Part shown: one piece after another, positions 7,628-14,639 of the stretch | Numbering within the stretch: the first letter of the stretch is position 1 | Layout of the letters: each line of letters begins with the position of its first letter | Source of the DNA: Pseudoalteromonas sp. P1-9 | GTDB taxonomy: Bacteria > Pseudomonadota > Gammaproteobacteria > Enterobacterales > Alteromonadaceae | Direction: 5' to 3' | DNA: 64,000 bases | Assembly (NCBI RefSeq): GCF_001399975.1 | Contig: NZ_LKBD01000002.1 | Location: 62,001-126,000, forward strand | Position numbers and translations under genes: made by a program | Notes under the pieces: generated by a model | The model's database searches: none | What the model saw: only the letters and a program-made list of their open reading frames with translations | What the model was told of the DNA's origin: nothing

Positions 7628-7896
7628 TCTTTACGCCTGTATGGGACATTATATGACCACTCATAATCGGAAGATTTTTCTCCCTTAACATCCCTAATTT
7701 CACAGTACTTGTTGAAAGCGTCTTTTGCAATTTTATATGATTTATACTTATTGATTTTTGGGCATCTGTAGCCTTCGATACTTTTTTGTGCTTCCAAGTA
7801 AGAACAATAGATGCCAGGTTGAAACCCCCTAAAAACGACAAACCACTCTCTGTTATTTAACTTCCTACGACGAGTAGGAACAACAATTAGACTCAT
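7624..7896 (-). CDS. Viroplasmin / RNase H1 N-terminal-domain protein, stand-alone
   Basis: This 90-residue protein is centred on WFVVFRGFQPGIY..YLEAQKSIEGY.. and KSYKIAKDAFNKY. This is the caulimovirus viroplasmin / RNase H1 N-terminal hybrid-binding fold pattern. No RNase H catalytic domain follows. In RNase H1 this fold binds RNA-DNA hybrids, so a nucleic-acid-binding role is likely. It converges tail-to-tail with the recombinase gene, overlapping by four bases. Its start is ATG 7894-7896 with a GGAGA-type site just upstream. Confidence 0.7.
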   Translation of the reverse strand: MSLIVVPTRRRKLNNREWFVVFRGFQPGIYCSYLEAQKSIEGYRCPKINKYKSYKIAKDAFNKYCEIRDVKGEKSSDYEWSYNVPYRRKD

Positions 7897-7971
7897 TATT
7901 CTCTCCTAAAATCTAAGTCAGATATTTTGATATGGTTATTTGAAGTAATACGTATACCTCGATTTTGGACC

Positions 7972-8487
7972 TTAGTTTTCGAATGAGACTTCTGAATACA
8001 GACAGTCTCCATTTCGGATCTCAACTTCAAAATTAAAGCCACTTGAGTAATATTCACTGGTTGTCACCCCATCATCAAAAGCAGAAAATAATGAAATCAA
8101 TAAGCAGTTGAGGTTGGAATAAAAGAGCTGACCTTCTTCATTAAAATCAGTTTGATATTCGAAAGCCACTATAGAGCCCCTATCGCCACCGCTATAAACT
8201 AAATCATGTGGAATTACTTCAATGCTTTTAATTACTCTGAAATATTCTGAAGAGCTGTCCAAAACTCCACTATAGAAGAGTCTGTTAACGTTAAACCGTG
8301 ATGATCTACTTAGTTTAGGTAGTTTCATCACAGCCCAGCTAAGAAAACTCATAATGTCTCTTGAGTCTGTGATGATTGACTTCTCGCGTTTACTGAAAAG
8401 TTTATGCCATCGCTCTCTATATTGTATCGTTGATTGCTCAGTACAAACTGGATTTACAGATTCAATTCGAATAACTAGCTCATTCAT
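7972..8487 (-). CDS. Hypothetical protein of the element (171 aa)
   Basis: The family is not recognised. The protein is soluble, without signal peptide or membrane segment, begins MNELVIRIESVN, and has mixed alpha/beta composition with several Tyr/Phe/Ser-rich stretches towards the C-terminus. A purine-rich site (AAGAGGAAG on the coding strand) precedes the ATG by a suitable distance, supporting real translation. It runs in the same direction as the viroplasmin-like gene, 75 bases away, and the two could be co-transcribed. No function is proposed. Confidence 0.6.
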   Translation of the reverse strand: MNELVIRIESVNPVCTEQSTIQYRERWHKLFSKREKSIITDSRDIMSFLSWAVMKLPKLSRSSRFNVNRLFYSGVLDSSSEYFRVIKSIEVIPHDLVYSGGDRGSIVAFEYQTDFNEEGQLFYSNLNCLLISLFSAFDDGVTTSEYYSSGFNFEVEIRNGDCLYSEVSFEN

Positions 8488-8737
8488 TTATCTTCCTCTT
8501 TTTAAGACTTATTTAAGATGGTTGATACTTTACCAAAGCTTTAACGCAGTTATTTTCAGTGTACTTACCGTCAATCATGCTCCCAACAGCGTATAGAGCA
8601 ACTTGTACTATGTTTCTCTATGGCAGGGTGCTATATTTACAATTAAAAAGGAGAAACAAAAAATATTTAACAATATAAATCAATAGGATAAATGGCAATT
8701 TTCTGTTTTTATTTAAAAATACAAGGATATAGCTGAT
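8488..8737. other. Divergent AT-rich intergenic stretch
   Basis: About 250 bases separate two divergently transcribed unknown genes. The part nearest the plus-strand gene (8640-8720) is very AT-rich and contains an AAGGAGA stretch near 8647, but too far from the next start to be its ribosome site. Promoters for both genes must lie here; no clear pair was assigned. Confidence 0.35.
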
Positions 8738-9505
8738 ATGGGTACTTGGAGAGAGATCAAATCTCATGGATTTACCTGTTTTGATACCGATGAGCTTTGC
8801 TTATTCGAACGCAATCAAACCGAATACCAGCTCAGGTGGCGTGATAAACGCAGAAATATCCTATCACCAGAGCTGATGAGGGAGTTCTGTGCTTACCTAA
8901 AAAAACATAAACACAAATGTTTAGATGAACTTAAGATTGCCGAAAATTTCATTAGAACGGCTCAAAAAGTACTGAAAGACACAAAGGAAGGGCTAGTAGG
9001 TGATGATAAATATTTTAAGAAATGGACTAAGTGTTATTTCTTAGCAAAAGACATGACCGTAAACTGGCGGAAGTTCAAACTATGGCGAAATGCGAAGGCA
9101 TATAAACGCAAGAGCTCAGAAGGAACTAAGAAGCGCCTGAATAAAAAAACAATTTCATTTACCACTTATCAAATAATTATTGACCCCAACATCAAACAGT
9201 CAGTAGCAATACTCTTGGATGGCAGGTATAACGCCTTTGATTTTGACTTTATCGAAGACTTTTATCTTTACTTGAAAGAAAAATGCAGACAAACGCCAGA
9301 ATCCTTGATTAATAACATCACCAACATAAAAAGAGAGTACATTAGCCGCATTGAGAGAGAGAAACATAACCAGCAACGACATATCGACTTATGGGAGCAG
9401 CTAGTACCACAATTAACGCAAAACAAAGAAGTTCTTGCTCGGTTTCTCAACTGGCGCAATAAAACAGCTTCGATAAAATGGCTTCAGACCAAGAGAGCAA
9501 GCTAA
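8738..9505 (+). CDS. Hypothetical basic protein of the element (255 aa)
   Basis: The family is not recognised. The protein is strongly basic, rich in Lys, Arg, Trp and Tyr, and lacks a signal peptide. It has an apparent internal duplication: a strand-rich segment followed by REFCAYLKKH.. in the N-terminal half resembles the FDFDFIEDFYLYLKEK region in the second half. The basic composition suggests nucleic-acid binding, which is inference. A hairpin with a T-rich tail follows at 9505-9540. It starts at ATG 8738 after an AAGGATA site. Confidence 0.6.
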   Translation: MGTWREIKSHGFTCFDTDELCLFERNQTEYQLRWRDKRRNILSPELMREFCAYLKKHKHKCLDELKIAENFIRTAQKVLKDTKEGLVGDDKYFKKWTKCYFLAKDMTVNWRKFKLWRNAKAYKRKSSEGTKKRLNKKTISFTTYQIIIDPNIKQSVAILLDGRYNAFDFDFIEDFYLYLKEKCRQTPESLINNITNIKREYISRIEREKHNQQRHIDLWEQLVPQLTQNKEVLARFLNWRNKTASIKWLQTKRAS

Positions 9506-9541
9506 TTGTGTACAACTAATTGACACAATATCTTCTTTTTC
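9505..9541 (+). terminator. Possible terminator hairpin after the 255-aa gene
   Basis: ATTGTGT (9505-9511) and ACACAAT (9523-9529) pair across an 11-base loop, followed by a T-rich run to about 9541. It overlaps the stop codon of the upstream gene and separates two converging genes. Confidence 0.45.
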
Positions 9542-9562
9542 AAACCTGCTCCCTAAAGGCAC

Positions 9563-10876
9563 CTACAGTTCAACCGAAGATGGATCTCGGATAGTCCAAT
9601 ACAGTTTATCAATCACTTTAAAGAAGCACCGCTCGATTGCGTCACTGTCCACAGCAATTTTATTACTGTCTAGTGTTAAAGCCTTGTCCAACTGCCTCCT
9701 TTCTCTGGTTCCTAGATGCTCCCATACACCATCTAGTTTGTACCTTGCCACTTTTACTGCTAACTCATCAGGCAAGTGCTGATATAGCCTCGGAGAAAAG
9801 CACTCTAATCGACCAAGGTTCGTTTGTACGCCCTTCCCTTTATCACCCAGTCTAGCGTTCGAGTTGGGTATTAAAGCTGAAACTAATGTGCCACCTTTAC
9901 CGTCTTTGCTAGATAGTAGCCTGCGCTCAATTTTAGAGATCGGACCTAATCGCTTCGCATACTTTAGCGTGATAGTACGATCGCCAATCAGCTTCAGTAG
10001 TGGGTCATACACTGCGTAGTGCGAAGAGCCCGCAATGTCGCCATGGTAAACTGTTTCTGTCAGAGCGTGAGATACATCTTCAGGCCAAATAGAATAGGTA
10101 CTAGACATGTGATGAGGATCTCTAGTTAACAAAAATGGAACTGGTACACCGTATAACTTAAGTTCAAAGTCCAACCTTGTAACGTATGCACCACTCGTTG
10201 TCCCTCTCGCTCCCCGCTTACGATTAAACCTAACAGCCTTATCATACTCACCACTCGATTGCGCTTTAAGCCAACCTAAGAATATACGAAAGCTTCTGAG
10301 CCCTAGCTGGGATAGGCGTGTTGAAATTCTTGAAGACCGCCTGACTTCGTTTTGGCTGGTATCACTATCTTCTTCACTCTCCTTGTAAACAGGATCAAAA
10401 TGAAACCGTATGTCCCCACCATTTTTAAATTTGAAGATACGCTGTCGCTTGTACAAGTGCTCAAGCTCACCACCAGAGTGGCTAGATACTTCGACTTCAA
10501 CCTTAGACTTTAACAACTCAACATTACGTTGCATTCGTTTCCATGTTCGCTTACTCAGTTCAAGAGTCATGGCAAAGTCATCGATACTTGGCTCTGTGTG
10601 CTGCTCAGGATTTTGTAGAACTCGTGCAAGCGCATCATGACTAAAATTAGCAAATTCTTCATCTCGCACAAAACTCAGTAGCTTACTATTCCTAATATTT
10701 CTAAAGTGGCCATCAGCACCATAGAAGTTTGTATACCGTTTGGCCATTGGAGCCAATAGGTCGTATTGGTTATTTGGTAGTTTGGCTATGGGTATAAACA
10801 GGTACCTATACTTATTGTAATTGGATAGATGGTTAGGTTTCACAGTGCTATTAGAACCTTTCTTTGCTTTTTTCAT
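9563..10876 (-). CDS. Large hypothetical protein, candidate replication initiator (437 aa)
   Basis: No family is firmly recognised. The protein starts with a basic tail (MKKAKKG) and has a middle region with RFNRKRGARG..SGAYVTRLDFELKLYG. This resembles the basic-then-strand pattern near the active site of some replication initiation factors. ATG 10876 is preferred over the in-frame upstream codon at 10921 because GGGGA lies at a suitable distance before it. A perfect 8-bp hairpin lies 49 bases upstream and iteron-like repeats lie beyond it, which fits an initiator next to its origin. Function is inference from context; a DNA-binding regulator is an alternative. Confidence 0.5.
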   Translation of the reverse strand: MKKAKKGSNSTVKPNHLSNYNKYRYLFIPIAKLPNNQYDLLAPMAKRYTNFYGADGHFRNIRNSKLLSFVRDEEFANFSHDALARVLQNPEQHTEPSIDDFAMTLELSKRTWKRMQRNVELLKSKVEVEVSSHSGGELEHLYKRQRIFKFKNGGDIRFHFDPVYKESEEDSDTSQNEVRRSSRISTRLSQLGLRSFRIFLGWLKAQSSGEYDKAVRFNRKRGARGTTSGAYVTRLDFELKLYGVPVPFLLTRDPHHMSSTYSIWPEDVSHALTETVYHGDIAGSSHYAVYDPLLKLIGDRTITLKYAKRLGPISKIERRLLSSKDGKGGTLVSALIPNSNARLGDKGKGVQTNLGRLECFSPRLYQHLPDELAVKVARYKLDGVWEHLGTRERRQLDKALTLDSNKIAVDSDAIERCFFKVIDKLYWTIRDPSSVEL

Positions 10877-10924
10877 AATGCATCCCCACGCGGGGGCCTC
10901 TAAACGATAGATTAACGCCAATTA

Positions 10925-10944
10925 CGCTGCATTCGTATGCAGCG
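10925..10944. promoter_or_regulatory. Perfect 8-bp inverted repeat between divergent genes (operator or origin hairpin)
   Basis: CGCTGCAT and ATGCAGCG pair around a TCGT loop. It lies upstream of the candidate initiator gene, in the gap to the divergently transcribed coiled-coil gene, where an autorepressor operator or a nicking/origin hairpin would be expected. Confidence 0.5.
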
Positions 10945-11114
10945 CGACTATTGTGAACAGCAAAAGTTTTTAATTTTCTCAGCTGTACACAAATTAGCGT
11001 TTACAGTTTTGGAAAAGCACCCATTTGAAGACGAGGCAACAAACCAACGTTACCATTTTTCAGAAAATCACAATCTGCACCAAGAAGGTTCTGCACCTAA
11101 TTAGAACCTATTTA

Positions 11115-11175
11115 AAAATTCTGGAAAGATTTTTAGAAAAAATCTGGAAAGGAGCTAAAATAAAAATCTGGAAAG
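11115..11175 (+). repeat. Three iteron-like direct repeats AAAA(A/T)TCTGGAAAG
   Basis: Copies begin at 11115, 11138 and 11162, so spacing is 23 and 24 bases, close to two turns of DNA. Copies two and three are identical over 14 bases; copy one differs at one base. Such spacing is typical of initiator-binding iterons. Two TCTGCACC motifs (11074 and 11090) lie just upstream. The repeats can also be read through in frame, so a coding origin is possible. Confidence 0.45.
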
Positions 11176-11204
11176 AACTTTATTTGATTGATAGGACTCT
11201 GTGG

Positions 11205-11774
11205 ATGGCGAAAACAAACTTGGCAAAAAGTGAACGCGAGTGGATAGCACATCATGAACGTTTGACCCAGTTGCTTCCAAAAAAAGCGAGAGACGAAATA
11301 GCACCAATGATAGAAGTACTTCTTGCTACAGCTGATGGTACGCAAGAACGAAAACAGCAAATTGAAAAGTTAAATGAACTGAGGGAAGTGAGACCTTACA
11401 GTAAACACTGGACGAGTTGGACCAAGGCTATTCACAATTGTACTGCTGGAAAGTCTACTAAGATTGAGATTGGTCAGCACAATGCCACACTAATTGATAA
11501 GGTCAAAGTTGCTGCTAGCCTTGGCTCTCGTAAGGCTTCTATCGATTTCTTACTCGATTCGTTTAAACCAATTATTGAGCCACTGTTAAATAGCGGTGAC
11601 ATAGACCAACTGCCCGAACGCATTAACCTAATCGCGTATGATGACGAAGTGACGGAAGATAATATTACTCAACTACAAAGAGAAATAAAGCGACTAAACA
11701 AACTAGTGTCCCAGTTGCAAAAGGAAATCTCGAACTGCTCCGATCCTGTCCATGGGATTGATTTTGATGAATAG
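11205..11774 (+). CDS. Hypothetical protein with C-terminal coiled coil (189 aa)
   Basis: The family is not recognised. The protein starts MAKTNLAKSEREW, is highly helical and charged, and ends in a coiled coil with LQREIKRLNKLVSQLQKEI before an acidic tail. The frame is open further upstream to a TTG at 11025. ATG 11205 is preferred because the upstream part overlaps the iteron-like repeats, though the longer form cannot be excluded. It lies upstream of the double-AAA+ ATPase gene in the same direction and may act with it. Confidence 0.55.
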   Translation: MAKTNLAKSEREWIAHHERLTQLLPKKARDEIAPMIEVLLATADGTQERKQQIEKLNELREVRPYSKHWTSWTKAIHNCTAGKSTKIEIGQHNATLIDKVKVAASLGSRKASIDFLLDSFKPIIEPLLNSGDIDQLPERINLIAYDDEVTEDNITQLQREIKRLNKLVSQLQKEISNCSDPVHGIDFDE

Positions 11775-11912
11775 ATTTAATCGCCTACACACGGCCAAGG
11801 CTCACCCTAAAACCGCTTAAGCCTACCTGATACCTTGGATTAAAAGAAACAGGGTATCAACTATGCTAATCATACACTTACAGCAATATTGCCTTCAGCT
11901 CATGGAGGCAGT

Positions 11913-13949
11913 ATGACTCGAACATACAACAAACTACTGCCCGCAAATATGTATCAGTCCTACGCCACAGGCTATACATATCGGGCGATGACCTCAGGCT
12001 TTATCGATTCCACTGACTTAATGGCGGTCAAAAGCGCCACCATTAAAAGTATCTGTGGCACATCCTTTAAGTTCACAGGACAAAATGAAGACTTCGACAA
12101 CCTAATCCACCACCTACACCAAAGGTTATCTGTTACCAAAGGCTGCGACCTAGGCCATAACTGCCGTGTGTTTGAACATGGTTTACAGCTACCAGCCAAT
12201 AGCTGGAAAGTGATTAAACTGATGGTGGTGCTTAAGGTAAACGGTGGCCTTTATGAGTGGATACACTGCTGTCTGCCTTCGGACATTCATATCAACTCGA
12301 TGTTTTCTCATATGGTTGGTATCACTGAAGAGGCGCTAATTAACATCAACCTCGCCTTGGTGGAAACTGGCCTTGTGCAGGGTTCACAATACCTTCAGCT
12401 AGACCAGTCGGGTATCCCTCATGCCTTGGTGGAAAAGTTAGTGGGTGAAAAGGTTACAAGTTATACCGAGCTAATTGAACCATTGGTACAAATACAGCCA
12501 CCACCAACCTTAGGCTTGAATGACTTTAAACACCTTGAATTGGAGGACTTAATTGCCTTCCTTGATGTGGCATTAAATCACTCCATCCAAGGCTGTAACG
12601 TGCTTTTGTGGGGCGAGCCTGGCACGGGCAAAACTCAGTTAAGTCGCTTTTTGGCTGATACATTAGGCGCTTCACTTATCGCCATTAAAGCCTTTGGCGC
12701 TGATGTCCACCAGCGGGAGGTGGATTATGACCAAGAGAAGCTTAGCTCTAACCTTAGGCTTCAACACCACAATTTGGTACAGCGAATAGTTAGCCATGAC
12801 GAGAAGTCTTTGCTTATGTTGGACGAGGCCGAGGATATTTTAGTCCAACAGGTGTTTAACCACCGCGCCTCAGGTGGCAAAGATAACCTACATGCCACAC
12901 TAGAAGCCAACACCGTACCGTGTATTTGGGTGGTTAATTCGGTAGAAGACATTCCAGCCAGCGTCCTAAGGCGGTTCAATTTCGTTAAGCACATTTTCGT
13001 GCCAGACAACCGTGTAATGGAAGGCATTATCGCCAAAACCACCAAAGGCCTGAGGCTGAGTAAACCATTTAAGGCGCAGCTTGCCACCAAGGACAATGTT
13101 ACCCCTGCCAATATCGCCAATGCCGCCTTCATATGTCATACCATAGGCCACCAAGGTAAACAGGCTGAGGCTTTGGTGGATAGCCTTATTACTGAAGTCC
13201 ACCAAGCCTGTGGCTTTAAAACAAATACCGCCAGCTACAAACCGCAAATGGATTTCTCGCTCGATAACCTTAACATCAAAGGTGGCAGTAAAGCCTTGGC
13301 GGATATTGAACGCGCCATGAAAAAACATAGTGGTATACGCGCCCTATTCACGGGGCCAAGTGGCACGGGGAAGTCTGCGCTAGCCAACCACCTAGCCCAA
13401 ATATCCAACCAAGAGCTAATCACCGTCCGTTGCAGTGATGTACTTGATAAGTATGTGGGTGGCTCAGAAAAGAACATCGCTAGCATTTTTGCCAATGCCA
13501 CAGAGCAAGGAGCAGTCCTGTTTATTGATGAAGTGGATAGCCTGTTGGCCGATAGGTCGGGGGCTTCTCAAAACTTTGAAATACAACAGGTAAATGAGCT
13601 ACTGACTCAAATCGACTGTTTCGAGTTCCCTCTGTTTGCAGCGACGAACTTTGATAAACATCTTGATCGCGCTGTAATGCGTCGCTTTGACTTTAAGTTA
13701 ACTTTTGAGTGTCTTACATCAGAACAGCTAAAACGGCTCTTCAAAACAGCCTGTGGACGCTCTCAGATAACAGATTATCAGCTACAGCAGCTAGCAAATC
13801 TTAAAAACATCGCTGTCGGCGATTTTGCGATTATCAAACGCAGACAGCAATTTTCGACAACTAAGCTATCCGCCCAAGACTGCTTAGATATTCTCATTAC
13901 TGAATCAAATCACAAGCAAATCACAAGGCCCATCGGCTTTGTAAAGTAA
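11913..13949 (+). CDS. Tandem (double) AAA+ ATPase of the element
   Basis: This 678-residue protein starts at ATG 11913, placed after GGAGG. An N-terminal domain of about 220 residues is unrecognised. AAA+ module 1 has Walker A GEPGTGKTQ and a Walker B-like LLMLDEAED. AAA+ module 2 has Walker A GPSGTGKSA, Walker B VLFIDEVDSLLADRS and an arginine-finger region AVMRRFDFK. Two successive AAA+ modules are the architecture of Cdc48/ClpB-like ring remodelers, although the sequence is not a known chaperone. Module 2 resembles classic AAA unfoldases (IDEVDSL). A DUF6641-like gene follows by 22 bases, so they form a module. Role (DNA or protein remodelling for element maintenance or defence) is inference. 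Confidence 0.75.
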   Translation: MTRTYNKLLPANMYQSYATGYTYRAMTSGFIDSTDLMAVKSATIKSICGTSFKFTGQNEDFDNLIHHLHQRLSVTKGCDLGHNCRVFEHGLQLPANSWKVIKLMVVLKVNGGLYEWIHCCLPSDIHINSMFSHMVGITEEALININLALVETGLVQGSQYLQLDQSGIPHALVEKLVGEKVTSYTELIEPLVQIQPPPTLGLNDFKHLELEDLIAFLDVALNHSIQGCNVLLWGEPGTGKTQLSRFLADTLGASLIAIKAFGADVHQREVDYDQEKLSSNLRLQHHNLVQRIVSHDEKSLLMLDEAEDILVQQVFNHRASGGKDNLHATLEANTVPCIWVVNSVEDIPASVLRRFNFVKHIFVPDNRVMEGIIAKTTKGLRLSKPFKAQLATKDNVTPANIANAAFICHTIGHQGKQAEALVDSLITEVHQACGFKTNTASYKPQMDFSLDNLNIKGGSKALADIERAMKKHSGIRALFTGPSGTGKSALANHLAQISNQELITVRCSDVLDKYVGGSEKNIASIFANATEQGAVLFIDEVDSLLADRSGASQNFEIQQVNELLTQIDCFEFPLFAATNFDKHLDRAVMRRFDFKLTFECLTSEQLKRLFKTACGRSQITDYQLQQLANLKNIAVGDFAIIKRRQQFSTTKLSAQDCLDILITESNHKQITRPIGFVK

Positions 13950-13971
13950 CCACAACCAAAAGGTAAATACC

Positions 13972-14409
13972 ATGACTAAATCAATATTGAGTTCACTCAA
14001 GGCGGTTGCACGCCCAGAGAAAAGCACCACACCAGAAGCCAAACGCCGTGACAAACTAATCAACCGCCTCCAAGTTCAATTGGAAATGGCAACAGCACTG
14101 GTTAACGGTGAATCCTTCACCTGTTACAAAGAAAAGTGGCAGAAGAACGAGGAAACAGGCCAGCAGGAAAAAGTTAAAATCGCAAAGAAAGTGAGCCCTT
14201 GGTTCTACACCAAAGGCGGCAAATATTACTTGGAGGTACGTTACGCTAATAAGCCATTGGAGTTGTCTAAAGGAAACCATGCTATTGAAGTTGGTGACAA
14301 AGAAAGCCTACCGATAGTGATCCAAACGGTGATTGATGCCACCGCCAATGGTGAACTGGATAAGGCAATTGAGATGGTCGCCAGCAAGCTACCAATCAAC
14401 AGAGCCTAA
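13972..14409 (+). CDS. DUF6641-like small protein
   Basis: The protein has 145 residues and begins MTKSILSSLKAVARPEKST. It continues with a basic helix (RRDKLINRLQVQLEMA), then a KKVSPWFYTKGGKYYLEVRYANKPLEL core and an amphipathic C-terminal helix. This agrees with the pattern remembered for DUF6641 proteins, which are found on mobile elements next to AAA+ ATPase genes; the assignment is by pattern only. It lies directly behind the double-AAA+ gene and probably shares its transcript. Confidence 0.6.
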   Translation: MTKSILSSLKAVARPEKSTTPEAKRRDKLINRLQVQLEMATALVNGESFTCYKEKWQKNEETGQQEKVKIAKKVSPWFYTKGGKYYLEVRYANKPLELSKGNHAIEVGDKESLPIVIQTVIDATANGELDKAIEMVASKLPINRA

Positions 14410-14420
14410 ACACCCTCCTT

Positions 14421-14461
14421 TTCAATTTACCAAGACCATTTCTCAGTCTTGGTAAATTGAA
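14421..14461. terminator. Perfect 16-bp hairpin between converging genes
   Basis: The 16 bases from 14421 (TTCAATTTACCAAGAC) pair perfectly with 14446-14461 around a 9-base loop. There is no T-run on the plus side, but the minus side has a purine-poor tail. It lies 12 bases after the DUF6641-like stop and about 180 bases from the end of the ABC ATPase gene, so a bidirectional terminator is the simplest reading. Confidence 0.5.
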
Positions 14462-14639
14462 GCAATGCAAATAACAATAGAGGTATCAATCTAAGAGCCA
14501 CAATAGAGTTTTCTGGATTAAACTCAAAAACTATCCTATCCAACGAATGGATTTCTCATTTTTCAATTGTTGATCTCTATTTTTAATCTAAGAAAACACT
14601 ATCAAATAAACTACCCTTTTGTGACCAATTTAGGCAACT

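Noticed and set aside
11115..11175. Three direct repeats as a CRISPR array
   Set aside because: Repeats are only 14 bases and spacers 9-10 bases, with no cas genes; iteron-like spacing fits better.
11025..11204. N-terminal extension of the coiled-coil gene from TTG 11025
   Set aside because: It overlaps the iteron-like repeats and has a poor ribosome site; kept only as an alternative start.
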